Positions 8,553 through 16,266 are shown, counted from the first letter of the stretch. The stretch: 64,000 nt of DNA from Hymenobacter sp. DG01 (GCF_006352025.1 NZ_CP040936.1:1612001-1676000), one strand, 5' to 3'. Translations and numbers: made by a program. Notes: generated by a model not told the origin, from the sequence alone.

Positions 8553-9443
8553 TTAGGTTTCCGTCAGTACGGTTTTGAAGCCGGCCAGCTTGCCGCCTTC
8601 AGCCTCCCCGAGCACCAGCACGGGTACCTGCGGGCCGCTGCCGAAGCGGTACACCTGCACTTCGTTCAGCTCCTGCTTCAGGTACATCTGCAGGGCCTTG
8701 AAGCGGTTGGCCAGGTCGGCATTGCCGAGCACGCCATCGTCGGCGGTGTGGTTGCGCAGGAAGTAGGTCAGCTCCTGCTTTTCTACTGTGGTGCCCGCCG
8801 GTACGCCGGCCAGCTGGGCCAGGGCCGCATCCGTGAGGCCGCCGGCCGGAGCCGCGTAGCTCACCGGCTCCAGCGCCGCCTCCGATTCGCTCATGTACAC
8901 CAGCCCCTGGGTTAGCTCCTGCAGTTGCTGCAGGGTCGCATCGTTGCCATTAGCGGCGGGGGTAGCTGCCGCGTTGGCTTCGGTGGTTTCGCGGCCGCCT
9001 TTGCTGTTTTGAGGGGCCAGCGTAGCGGCTGTGGAACTGGTTTCAGCGGCGGGCACCTGCGCCGAAATGGCGGCAGCCAGCTCTTTCATGCGCGCCTCGG
9101 CCACCTCAATCTTGGGGTTAGCGAAGTTCATGTCCGATACGTTGTTCATCGGAATCAGGTGGATGTGGGCGTGCGGCACTTCCAGCCCGATTACTGCTAC
9201 TCCAATGCGGCGGCACGGTACGGCGGCGCGCACGCCTTTAGCCACGCGCTGGGCAAACTGGTGCAAAGCAGCCAGCTCCGCCGGCGGCAAATCAAAAATG
9301 TAGTCGGTTTCCTTTTTCGGAATGACCAGCGTGTGACCTTCAACCAAGGGCGTGATGTCCAGAAATGCCAAATGGTGGTCGTCCTCGGCTACCTTGTACG
9401 CGGGCAGCTCGCCGGAAACAATACGGGAGAAAATGGAAGGCAT
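8553..9443 (-). CDS. HIT hydrolase fused to a NuiA-like nuclease inhibitor domain
   Basis: From the ATG at 9443 the protein is 296 residues. Residues 1-125 are a complete HIT domain: IFSRIVSGELPAYKV, GHTLVIPK, and the histidine triad PHAHIHLIP (His91, 93, 95), the nucleotide-phosphate hydrolase/transferase signature. Residues 130-168 are an Ala/Thr-rich linker. Residues 170-296 resemble NuiA, the inhibitor of the cyanobacterial NUC nuclease NucA: LQQLQELTQGLVYMSESE, a TYFLRN segment, a KALQMYLKQELNEVQVYRFG helix/strand, and GEAEGGKLAGFKTVLTET ending in Thr, as NuiA does. Glu186 aligns with NuiA Glu24, which I recall as an inhibitory contact. There is no signal peptide, so it is cytoplasmic. 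An upstream in-frame start at 9506 falls in a repeat and is unlikely. Confidence 0.88.
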   Translation of the reverse strand: MPSIFSRIVSGELPAYKVAEDDHHLAFLDITPLVEGHTLVIPKKETDYIFDLPPAELAALHQFAQRVAKGVRAAVPCRRIGVAVIGLEVPHAHIHLIPMNNVSDMNFANPKIEVAEARMKELAAAISAQVPAAETSSTAATLAPQNSKGGRETTEANAAATPAANGNDATLQQLQELTQGLVYMSESEAALEPVSYAAPAGGLTDAALAQLAGVPAGTTVEKQELTYFLRNHTADDGVLGNADLANRFKALQMYLKQELNEVQVYRFGSGPQVPVLVLGEAEGGKLAGFKTVLTET

Positions 9444-9445
9444 AT

Positions 9446-9635
9446 GGTGAGATGATGAAATAGTGAGGTGGCGAGTTTGCCATTCTAGCAGGGGCCCAAA
9501 GGCCACCTAGCGTGGGCCTCCAAAGTACGGGGCAAAACGCAAAAGGGCGAAGCCGCTGGCCTCGCCCTTTTGCGTTTTAACCGGACGAAAACATAAGACG
9601 GCAAACTTGCCACCTCACTATTTCACCATCTCACC
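9446..9635. repeat. Inverted repeat flanking the HIT-NuiA/greA gap
   Basis: Arms 9446-9481 and 9600-9635 are 36 bases long and match with two differences when one is reversed. They surround a 118-base spacer that holds a separate terminator hairpin. The left arm abuts the HIT-NuiA start codon and the right arm abuts the greA stop codon. The arms consist of GGTGA/GAGGTG-type steps, also seen at 10217-10242 and 14405-14429. Confidence 0.85.
9534..9578 (-). terminator. Terminator after greA
   Basis: Perfect 17-base arms (9534-9550 and 9562-9578) end in a T-rich run on the minus strand. The hairpin lies just downstream of greA and upstream of the HIT-NuiA start. Confidence 0.85.
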
Positions 9636-9636
9636 G

Positions 9637-10110
9637 TTAGCGGCTGATTTCCAGGATCTGGAACTGCAGCTTGCCAGCCGGCACGGTAATTTCGGCCGTG
9701 TCGCCGGCCGATTTGCCCAGCAGACCTTTACCAATCGGCGACTTCACCGAGATTTTGCCGGCGGCCAGGTTGGCTTCTTCCTCAGCTACCAGGGTGTAGT
9801 CGAGGACCATGTTATTTTTCAGGTTCTTCAGCTTCACTTTGCTCATAATGAGCACTTTGCTGGTATCCAGATTGGTTTCATCAAGCAAACGGGCGTTGCC
9901 TACAATTTCTTCCAGCTTGGAAATCTTCAGTTCGAGCAGGCCCTGAGCTTCCTTGGCCGCGTCGTACTCAGCATTTTCGCTCAGGTCGCCTTTGTCACGG
10001 GCTTCGCGCAGGTCGTCAGCTGCTTTGGCCCGGCCGCGGATTTTCAGGTCCTGAAGCTCATCTTTCAGCTTCTGAAGACCTTCCGGAGTGTAATAGTTGA
10101 TAGTAGCCAT
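9637..10110 (-). CDS. greA: Transcription elongation factor GreA
   Basis: The 157-residue product from the ATG at 10110 (MATINYYTPEGLQKLKDEL) matches GreA length and plan. An N-terminal coiled coil carries the acidic tip DLSENAEYDAAKEAQG, which enters the RNA polymerase secondary channel to stimulate cleavage of backtracked RNA. The C-terminal FKBP-like domain includes SPIGKGLLGKSAGDTAEITVPAG. Its promoter-like box at 10185-10192 is followed by a strong terminator-type hairpin inside the leader, suggesting control by premature termination or a protective 5' stem. Confidence 0.96.
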   Translation of the reverse strand: MATINYYTPEGLQKLKDELQDLKIRGRAKAADDLREARDKGDLSENAEYDAAKEAQGLLELKISKLEEIVGNARLLDETNLDTSKVLIMSKVKLKNLKNNMVLDYTLVAEEEANLAAGKISVKSPIGKGLLGKSAGDTAEITVPAGKLQFQILEISR

Positions 10111-10131
10111 GGTGGGGTGATGTAAGCTCAA

Positions 10132-10169
10132 AAAACAAGGAGAACGGCCAGCGTGGCTGGCCGTTCTCC
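10132..10169 (-). terminator. Terminator-type hairpin in the greA leader
   Basis: On the minus strand, 14-base arms around a three-base loop (10139-10169) are followed by TTGTTTTTT. An exact TAnnTTTG box at 10185-10192 lies upstream and the greA ATG downstream, so the hairpin is in the predicted greA leader, about 9 bases from the RNA start. It could also end read-through from the dehydrogenase gene. Confidence 0.75.
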
Positions 10170-10184
10170 CCGAACAGGTTTAGG

Positions 10185-10192
10185 CAAATATA
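10185..10192 (-). promoter_or_regulatory. Promoter-like -7 box for greA
   Basis: The minus strand reads TATATTTG, an exact TAnnTTTG, about 75 bases before the greA ATG. No good -33 element is seen. Confidence 0.5.
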
Positions 10193-10376
10193 CGAAATGT
10201 TGGGGGAATAGGAGACGGCGGGATGAGGTGATGAGGTGACGAGAGGAGAGGCAAAACGTAAACAACCTGGCGCTCCGATGCATGACGGATCGGATGCCAG
10301 ACTAAACCACGCCCGTTTTCCTATTACTTGTTACCCGTCACGCTTCATCTGCTCACCTGATTACCCTATCACCTCT

Positions 10377-11318
10377 TCACCTCTGTAAAAACTCGCGCAG
10401 CTTACGGGCCAGCACCTGATTAATGCGCTCGTAGCTCTGGAAGCTCCAGCCACCCACATGCGGCGAAAGCACCACGTTGGGAGCGGCACGCAGGTAGTCG
10501 AAGCGTGCTTGCTGCTCGGGGCTGATGGTAGGCAGCTTTTCATTTTCCAGCACATCCAGGGCCGCGCCGCGCAGCTGGCCGGTTTGCAGGCGCTGCACCA
10601 GGGCGGCGTGGTCGAGCACTTCGCCGCGAGCCGTGTTCAGCAGCCACAGGGGATTTTGAAAACCGGCCAGAAACTCTTCGTTCACGAAGTGGTGGTTGGC
10701 CGGCGAATAGGGAATGTGGATGCTCAGCACCTCGGCCCGCGCCTGCATTTCCGGCAGGCCCACGAGGGTAGCGTGGTGGTTGCCAGCCACGCTGGAGTCA
10801 TGGTCGTAGGCCAGCACGGTGCAGTCAAAAGCCTGCAGGCGCTTGGCAAAGGCCTTGCCCATGTGCCCGTAGCCCAGCAGCCCAATAGTTTTGCCCCCCA
10901 CTTCTTCGCCCCGGTTGGCCTCCCGCTTCCACTCCCCGGCCCGTACCTCCCGGTCGGCGCGCACAATGTTACGGAACAAGGCCAGCAGCAGCCCCACGGC
11001 GTACTCCCCCACCGCATCGCGGTTGCCTTCCGGCGCATTGAGCAGCGTTACGCCCGCTGCGGCCAAGGCTTCTTCATCAATATTATCGACCCCGGCCCCG
11101 GCCCGGCACACGTAGCGCAAGGCAGGCCCCTGGGCTAGCAGCCCGGAGGTTACGCGCACTTTGGAGCGCACGATTAGCCCGTCGTACGGGTGCGCGGCCA
11201 AAGCAGCCGGCACTTCCGCGGGCTTCAGGTCGGGGCGATAATGAAGCTCTACCCCTAACTCCTGTAGTAAGTCCGGCAAGTTGGGGTGCATTTCGTCGAT
11301 GACGAGGCAGAGGGACAT
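10377..11318 (-). CDS. D-2-hydroxyacid dehydrogenase, probable phosphoglycerate dehydrogenase
   Basis: The 313-residue product has the two-domain NAD-dependent 2-hydroxyacid dehydrogenase fold. It shows RAGAGVDNIDEEAL, the Rossmann motif LLGYGHMGKAF, the catalytic Arg in NTARGEV, a Glu in DVLENEKLP, and the catalytic His in LSPHVGGWSF. The best substrate guess is 3-phosphoglycerate (first step of serine synthesis), from VGEYAVGLLLALFRNI and the overall length without an ACT domain; other 2-hydroxyacids are possible. MSLCLVIDEMHP at 11318 is the likely start; an in-frame ATG at 11336 would add six residues. Confidence 0.88.
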   Translation of the reverse strand: MSLCLVIDEMHPNLPDLLQELGVELHYRPDLKPAEVPAALAAHPYDGLIVRSKVRVTSGLLAQGPALRYVCRAGAGVDNIDEEALAAAGVTLLNAPEGNRDAVGEYAVGLLLALFRNIVRADREVRAGEWKREANRGEEVGGKTIGLLGYGHMGKAFAKRLQAFDCTVLAYDHDSSVAGNHHATLVGLPEMQARAEVLSIHIPYSPANHHFVNEEFLAGFQNPLWLLNTARGEVLDHAALVQRLQTGQLRGAALDVLENEKLPTISPEQQARFDYLRAAPNVVLSPHVGGWSFQSYERINQVLARKLREFLQR

Positions 11319-11343
11319 GGTAGGTTTTAGTGCCAAAAATGAA

Positions 11344-11673
11344 TTAGTAAGTCTCTGCAGCAGAATATCTTTCTTTTAACAAGCTAAGTGCCGTAATACA
11401 TACAGCGGCCACTGCAATTGTCAACAACCAAGAGTTGGAAATTGACATCTTTACTTCAGAACCATTGCGCTGAGCAGAAGCTAACCCAAGTAGTCCTAGC
11501 AGAACCAGAAAGCTATTTGTCAGGATGAACAACGTTCGCTTTACTTTACCCAATAGTCGTCTTTGATTATTCGATAAGAATTTCTCCCTTAGCCTGAGGG
11601 TACCAGCCATGATAAATGGTTGGAACATAGCGCAGCCGAACCAAACAAGAAAAAGCCAGTAACTAAGTTTCAT
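11344..11673 (-). CDS. Small AT-rich membrane protein of unknown function
   Basis: The 109-residue frame from the ATG at 11673 has three hydrophobic stretches (YWLFLVWFGCAMFQPFIMAG, TLFILTNSFLVLLGLLGLAS, WLLTIAVAAVCITALSLL) separated by a basic loop LREKFLSNNQRRLLGKVKR. I do not recognise a family. Base and codon use are visibly richer in A/T than in both neighbours, and the low-GC block extends to about 11760, which suggests horizontal acquisition. The membrane-like pattern makes it more than a chance frame, but expression is unproven. An alternative start at 11730 would add 19 residues. Confidence 0.6.
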   Translation of the reverse strand: MKLSYWLFLVWFGCAMFQPFIMAGTLRLREKFLSNNQRRLLGKVKRTLFILTNSFLVLLGLLGLASAQRNGSEVKMSISNSWLLTIAVAAVCITALSLLKERYSAAETY

Positions 11674-11779
11674 AACGCTATAGTTGAGTTCTCTACTATC
11701 TCTATGATACCATTTCAGGTATAAAACCAACCATTTTGCAAGGGCTTAAGGTTATTCACCTGTAGGGAACTACACCTAT

Positions 11780-12571
11780 TTATCCTACTGCTCTATACTC
11801 CTCCACGCGTTGTGTAAGCCCCACGAAATCCTGCACGCTGAGCTGCTCGGCCCGCTTATCGAAAATAGGGTCCGTGGTAGCTTCAGCAGGCATTCCGAAG
11901 GGTTTGAGAGCATTGCGCAGGGTTTTGCGGCGGGTCTGGAAAGCCTGTTTTACCACCTGAAAAAACAGCTTTTCGTCGCAGCCCAAGTGTTCCGTTTTGT
12001 TGCGGGTAAGGCGAATTACGGCCGACTGCACTTTGGGCGGCGGGTTGAATACGTGCGGGGGCACCGTGAACAGGTACTCGATGTCGTAGAAGGCCTGCAG
12101 CAGCACGCTCAAGATGCCGTAGGTTTTGGTGCCCGGTCCCTCGGCCAGGCGGTCGGCTACTTCCTTCTGAATCATGCCCACGCACTCGCGCACTTGCTGG
12201 CGGTGAGCCAGCACCTGGAAGTAGATCTGGGAGCTGATGTTGTAGGGAAAATTGCCGATGATGCTGATTGGCTGGCCTTCGTAGAGCTTCCCCAGGTCCA
12301 TCTTTAGAAAATCCTGAGAGTAGATCCGGCCCTGCAGCGCGGGGTAGTGCTTGCCCAAGTACTCCACCGATTCCCGGTCGATTTCCACTACCGAGGTCTG
12401 GTACTCGGGGTGCTGAATGAGGGTTTGGGTCAGTACGCCCATCCCCGGCCCGATTTCCAGCACTTCGGCTACCCCATCGGGTAGGCGCAAAGCCTCCACA
12501 ATGTTGCGGGCAATGTTGGGGTCGGTGAGGAAGTGTTGCCCGAGGTGCTTTTTGGCTTTAACGGAATCCAT
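11780..12571 (-). CDS. rsmA: 16S rRNA adenine dimethyltransferase RsmA (KsgA)
   Basis: The enzyme dimethylates two adjacent adenines near the 3' end of 16S rRNA during small-subunit maturation. The ATG at 12571 gives MDSVKAKKHLGQHFLTDPNI, the standard N-terminus; residues further upstream are not family-like. The SAM site is VLEIGPGMGVLTQTL and the catalytic motif is NFPYNISSQI (commonly NLPYNI). A C-terminal basic helical part has QTRRKTLRNALKP. The length, 263 residues, is normal. An exact TAnnTTTG box lies 163 bases upstream; the leader between can fold into a GC-rich branched structure (about 12636-12680). Confidence 0.96.
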   Translation of the reverse strand: MDSVKAKKHLGQHFLTDPNIARNIVEALRLPDGVAEVLEIGPGMGVLTQTLIQHPEYQTSVVEIDRESVEYLGKHYPALQGRIYSQDFLKMDLGKLYEGQPISIIGNFPYNISSQIYFQVLAHRQQVRECVGMIQKEVADRLAEGPGTKTYGILSVLLQAFYDIEYLFTVPPHVFNPPPKVQSAVIRLTRNKTEHLGCDEKLFFQVVKQAFQTRRKTLRNALKPFGMPAEATTDPIFDKRAEQLSVQDFVGLTQRVEEYRAVG

Positions 12572-12733
12572 GTACAGGGAGGGGGTAGGTGGCTGAAGAC
12601 GGCAGGGCAGCGCATTACATAAAGGTCGGTTGGAGCGAGGCCAGCGGCTTGTCGGCTTCCGACCAGCGCCGCTTCGATTGACTTTCCTCTTCCGGCCTAC
12701 TAGCAACTACGTACTACCTGTTACCTTCACGCC

Positions 12734-12741
12734 CAAAGATA
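12734..12741 (-). promoter_or_regulatory. Promoter-like -7 box for rsmA
   Basis: The minus strand reads TATCTTTG, an exact TAnnTTTG. It sits in the 243-base gap between rsmA and the divergent leucyl aminopeptidase gene. Confidence 0.45.
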
Positions 12742-12814
12742 CGCCGGCTGCTGCCGTTTCTCCGTGCCTCGGGTCCGGAGAGGGGTAGCCGTTCGCCTTA
12801 CCCGACCCTGCTCT

Positions 12815-14263
12815 ATGTCCCTATCACTCGCCTACGCCACCGATTTCCCCTCCTTTGCGGACGCTGTATTTATCCTGCCCGCCGGTACTACCGAGCTGCC
12901 CATTAGCGCCGCCGCCGACCTGCCCGAACCGGCCCGCCAATACGTGGCCACACAGCTGGCGGCCGGCGATAAGCTCCTGATCATCAACCAATACACCCAC
13001 CGCCATTACTATGTAGTAGCGGAAGAAAAGAAGACAGCCGACCTCACCGCCGAAGCTCTGCGCAAGGCTGGCCACCAGCTCCACGCCCGTCTGAAAGCCG
13101 ATAAGGTACCCGAGCTGTTCATCAACGACCTGACCGGCTCTGGGGCCCTACCCCTCGCCGAAGGTTTAGCCCTCACGGCCTACCAGTTCGAAGGCTACAA
13201 AACCGACGAGAAGTCGAAAAAAGCGCCGGACCTCCAGCTTATCACCCTGGTTGGCCCCGACCTGACCGCCGAGAAAGTACAGGAGCTCGGCAACGTGCTG
13301 CAGGGCGTGCAGCTGGCCCGCGACCTGGTAAATATGCCCTACAGCCACCTCAACGCTACCCAGCTGGCTCAGCGCTTCGAGGAAGCCGGCGACGCGGCCG
13401 GTTTTCAGGTAGAGGTGCTGGATCTGGTGCGCATTGAGGCCCTGCGCATGGGTGGCCTGCTGGCCGTCAACCAGGGTAGCCCCGAGCCGCCGACCTTTTC
13501 TATTATGGAGTACAAGCCCGAGGGCGCTACCAACGCCAAGCCTATTGTACTGGTAGGCAAAGGGGTAGTGTTTGACACCGGCGGCCTCAGTCTCAAGCCC
13601 ACGCCCAATAGCATGGACCTTATGAAGTGCGACATGGCCGGCTCGGCGGTGGTGGTAGGGGTGCTGTCGGCGCTGGCCAAAAACCGGGTGCCCCTGCACG
13701 TTATCGGGCTGGTGCCCGCCACCGACAACCGCCCCGGCGGCCCTGCCCTGGCCCCCGGCGACGTCATTACCATGTACAGCGGCCTGACAGTGGAAGTACT
13801 GAACACCGACGCGGAAGGCCGCCTGATCCTGGCCGATGCTCTGGCCTTCGCCAAGAAATACGAGCCTGAGCTGGTGCTCGACTATGCTACCCTCACCGGC
13901 TCGGCAGCCCGCGCCATTGGCATTGAGGGCATTGTGTGCATGGGCACGGCCGAGGAAGAAACGATGAGTGCCCTCAAAAAAGCGGGCAGCGCTACTCACG
14001 AGCGTCTGGTGGAGTTTCCGCTCTGGGATGAGTACGCCGACCACATCAAGAGCAGCATTGCCGACATCAGCAACCTGGGCAAAGCCGAGGCCGGGGCCAT
14101 TTCGGCGGGCAAGTTCCTGGAGCGCTTTACCGAAGGCTACCCCTGGGTGCACTTTGATATTGCCGGCCCAGCTTTCCTCACCGCCCCCGACTCCTACCGC
14201 GGCAAGGGTGGCACCGGCACTGCCGTGCGCCTCACGTATGAATTCCTGAAAAACCGGGTGTAA
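12815..14263 (+). CDS. pepA: Leucyl aminopeptidase, M17 family
   Basis: The enzyme removes N-terminal residues from peptides using two metal ions in a hexameric cytoplasmic complex. The 482 residues hold a small N-terminal domain and a C-terminal catalytic domain with GKGVVFDTGGLSLKP, KCDMAGSAVV and the M17 signature NTDAEGRLILADAL, whose Asp and Glu bind metal. DYATLTGSA and the late GTGTAVRLTYEFL also match the family. The ATG at 12815 (MSLSLAYATDFPSF) is preferred; the frame runs open to 12764 with unlike residues. No signal peptide is seen. Confidence 0.93.
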   Translation: MSLSLAYATDFPSFADAVFILPAGTTELPISAAADLPEPARQYVATQLAAGDKLLIINQYTHRHYYVVAEEKKTADLTAEALRKAGHQLHARLKADKVPELFINDLTGSGALPLAEGLALTAYQFEGYKTDEKSKKAPDLQLITLVGPDLTAEKVQELGNVLQGVQLARDLVNMPYSHLNATQLAQRFEEAGDAAGFQVEVLDLVRIEALRMGGLLAVNQGSPEPPTFSIMEYKPEGATNAKPIVLVGKGVVFDTGGLSLKPTPNSMDLMKCDMAGSAVVVGVLSALAKNRVPLHVIGLVPATDNRPGGPALAPGDVITMYSGLTVEVLNTDAEGRLILADALAFAKKYEPELVLDYATLTGSAARAIGIEGIVCMGTAEEETMSALKKAGSATHERLVEFPLWDEYADHIKSSIADISNLGKAEAGAISAGKFLERFTEGYPWVHFDIAGPAFLTAPDSYRGKGGTGTAVRLTYEFLKNRV

Positions 14264-14281
14264 CAGAGCGTTGGCCTCAAA

Positions 14282-14371
14282 ACGTCATTCCCAGCCTAAG
14301 CGTGAAATCTCGCATGTTGCTGGCTGGATAGGATAGCAGCCTCAGCCCACGAGAGTCCTTGCTTGGCTTGG
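14282..14371. repeat. Degenerate inverted repeat between pepA and pdxA
   Basis: A left arm beginning GTCATTCCCAGCC near 14283 and a right arm ending GGCTTGGAACGATG near 14371 are imperfect reverse complements around about 35 bases. The arms resemble the better-preserved element at 27137-27214 (GTCATnCC ... AGCGAGGAATCT). A CCTCATCACCTCATTACC run follows at 14408-14425. Confidence 0.5.
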
Positions 14372-14432
14372 AACGATGGTCTGCCTGACAACCGGTTTTC
14401 TTTATTACCTCATCACCTCATTACCCCCACAA

Positions 14433-15485
14433 ATGCTTCCACGCATTGGCATTTCCGTCGGCGACCTGGCCGGCATTGGGCCGGAAATCATCTATAAAAC
14501 CTTTCTCGATCAGCGCCTGCTCAAGTTCTGCACGCCCGTGGTCTATGGTACGGCTACGGTGCTGTTCGATGATTTCCCGGCCGACGCAAACCACGAGCCC
14601 CTCACCTTCCGCCAGGTGCGCGAAGCCGCCGATATTGCTCCTGGCAAGCACAACGCCGTAACCTGCTGGGACGAAGACTTCACCCTCACGCCCGGCCAGC
14701 CCAGCCAGTCCAGTGGCACCGCTGCCCGCCAAAGCCTGCTGGCCGCCGCCCGCGACTTGAAGGCTGGTCTGCTCGATGCTCTGGTTACAGCCCCTATCAG
14801 CAAGGAAAACACCCAGGCCGACGACTTCCGCTACCCCGGTCACACCGAGTTCTTGACTACTTTCTTCGAGGCCAAGGAAAGCCTGATGCTGCTGGCCAGC
14901 GAAGACCTGCGCGTGGCTACCGTCACGGGCCATATTCCGCTCAAGGATGTGCCCGGCCGCGTAACCCGGGAGCTGCTGACCGCCAAGTTGCGCATTCTGG
15001 TAAACTCCCTGAAACAGGATTTCGGCATTGAGAAGCCGCGCGTGGCTGTGCTGGGGCTCAACCCGCATGCCGGCGAAAATGGCCTACTGGGCACCGAGGA
15101 AGCGGCGGTGGTAACTCCCGTGCTCCAACAGTTTCAGCAGGAAGGTCATCTGGTTTTCGGCCCCTTCCCCGCCGATGGCTACTTCGGTACCGGCCAGTTC
15201 CGGCAGTTCGATGCTACTCTCTCTCTCTACCACGATCAGGGCCTGATTCCGTTCAAAACCCTGGCTTTCGAGCGCGGCGTGAACTTCACGGCAGGCCTGC
15301 CCGTCATTCGCACTTCCCCCGACCACGGTACCGCCTACGGCTTGGCCGGGCAGTATAAGGCCGATGAAACCTCTTTCCGCGAGGCCCTTTATATGGCCTG
15401 CGACCTGGTGCGTAAGCGCAAAGCCCTGGCCGAAATAAAGCCCCTGATTCCCGGCCCCGCACCCCGCGGCGGCCGCCACGAGTAA
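14433..15485 (+). CDS. pdxA: 4-hydroxythreonine-4-phosphate dehydrogenase
   Basis: PdxA oxidises 4-phosphohydroxy-L-threonine in the DXP-dependent vitamin B6 pathway. The ATG at 14433 begins MLPRIGISVGDLAGIGPEI, the family N-terminus (often GDPAGIGPE). Metal-binding histidines are in YPGHTEFL, YHDQGLIPFK and TSPDHGTAYGLAG; LGLNPHAGENG is also conserved. The 350-residue length fits. It stands alone, flanked by a degenerate repeat before and a terminator after; no other pyridoxal gene is nearby. Confidence 0.96.
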   Translation: MLPRIGISVGDLAGIGPEIIYKTFLDQRLLKFCTPVVYGTATVLFDDFPADANHEPLTFRQVREAADIAPGKHNAVTCWDEDFTLTPGQPSQSSGTAARQSLLAAARDLKAGLLDALVTAPISKENTQADDFRYPGHTEFLTTFFEAKESLMLLASEDLRVATVTGHIPLKDVPGRVTRELLTAKLRILVNSLKQDFGIEKPRVAVLGLNPHAGENGLLGTEEAAVVTPVLQQFQQEGHLVFGPFPADGYFGTGQFRQFDATLSLYHDQGLIPFKTLAFERGVNFTAGLPVIRTSPDHGTAYGLAGQYKADETSFREALYMACDLVRKRKALAEIKPLIPGPAPRGGRHE

Positions 15486-15529
15486 ATCTGCGGGCTCCCA
15501 TACCGGCGCCCGATCTGCACATTTAGTAG

Positions 15530-15568
15530 AAACGGGCTTTTACTGTCGCGGCAGTGAAAGCCCGTTTT
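15530..15568 (+). terminator. Terminator after pdxA
   Basis: AAACGGGCTTT (15530-15540) pairs with AAAGCCCGTTT at 15557-15567, followed by T-rich sequence 45 bases after the stop codon. Confidence 0.8.
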
Positions 15569-15737
15569 CCTTTATAGTCATAGCAGATTCCTGGAAGCTG
15601 TAGCCACTCTTATAGTTTACAACGCCTACAACTCACAACATCTTGGTTACAAATTAAGTAGCCTCACTATACGCGCTACTGATTTCAATTTGAACACTAC
15701 TCTAAATAGAAATTATCTTTCCAAAATCGAAATTTAG

Positions 15738-15768
15738 TTTGCTGTATTAGAATCATGCTTTAACTTTG
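15738..15768 (+). promoter_or_regulatory. Bacteroidota-type promoter for the HTH gene
   Basis: TTTG at 15738-15741, a 19-base spacer and TAACTTTG at 15761-15768 match the consensus TTTG-(19-21)-TAnnTTTG exactly. This is the best promoter in the window. The gene starts 52 bases later. Confidence 0.7.
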
Positions 15769-15781
15769 CAGCCGTAATCAG

Positions 15782-15809
15782 CGGAGCCTCTTCGGTTCCG
15801 TTTTGCTTT
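15782..15809 (+). promoter_or_regulatory. Leader hairpin before the HTH gene
   Basis: CGGAGCC pairs with GGTTCCG (one G-U) around TCTTC, followed by TTTTGCTTT. It lies between the promoter and the ATG, so it would be at the 5' end of the transcript and could attenuate it. Confidence 0.55.
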
Positions 15810-15820
15810 CCACCTCCTAC

Positions 15821-16189
15821 ATGACGCTGACTACTCCTTCAGACTACCGCACTGCCCTGCGTCGCCTCGACGCGCTGGTGGCCGCTGGGATTGAAGGCAA
15901 CGCCACGCTGGAAGCGGAGTTTCGGGAGCTGATTACCGCCCTTGATACCTACGAGAGCAAGCTGGGTCTGCTACCCATCCCGAACCTGCCAACCTCTCTG
16001 GCTGAGATGATTGAGCTGAAGCGCCAGCAAATGCGGTTGAAACAGAAAGAGCTGGCTGAGCTGCTGGAAGTACCGGCCGGACGCCTCTCGCAAATCCTGA
16101 ACGGCAAGCGCCGCGTAACCCTTGACTTAGCGAAGCGGCTTTATGAGCGCCTGGGCATCCCCTCAGACTTTATTCTGAAAAACGCCTAG
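15821..16189 (+). CDS. HigA-like helix-turn-helix regulator without an adjacent toxin
   Basis: The 122-residue protein from the ATG at 15821 has an N-terminal helical part (YRTALRRLDALVAAG, FRELITALDTYESK) followed by an XRE-type helix-turn-helix: LAEMIELKRQQMRLKQKELAELLEV then AGRLSQILNGKRRVTLDLAKRLYERLG. This order is that of HigA-type antitoxins. No HigB-like frame lies on either side: upstream is AT-rich non-coding DNA and downstream is yceD. It may be a solitary regulator or an orphaned antitoxin. The region before it has a complete promoter, so it is likely transcribed alone. Confidence 0.85.
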   Translation: MTLTTPSDYRTALRRLDALVAAGIEGNATLEAEFRELITALDTYESKLGLLPIPNLPTSLAEMIELKRQQMRLKQKELAELLEVPAGRLSQILNGKRRVTLDLAKRLYERLGIPSDFILKNA

Positions 16190-16238
16190 GCCTACCTCTC
16201 TACCCCGCATCTGCTTTTACAAACCGGGCAAAACTTTC

Positions 16239-16246
16239 TACTTTTG
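16239..16246 (+). promoter_or_regulatory. Promoter-like -7 box for the yceD-rpmF operon
   Basis: TACTTTTG (exact TAnnTTTG) lies 20 bases before the GTG at 16267; TTTT at 16215-16218 is 20 bases upstream, a near -33 element. The predicted leader is very short. Confidence 0.55.
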
Positions 16247-16266
16247 CCCCCTGCTACAAACTAGCC

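Larger units (their letters stand above)
15569..15820 (+). other. AT-rich intergenic region upstream of the HTH gene
   Basis: No coding frame is convincing. The block 15580-15770 is clearly richer in A/T than its surroundings. It ends with a full promoter-like pair (15738-15768) and a leader hairpin (15782-15809). There is no room upstream for a HigB-type toxin gene. Confidence 0.6.
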
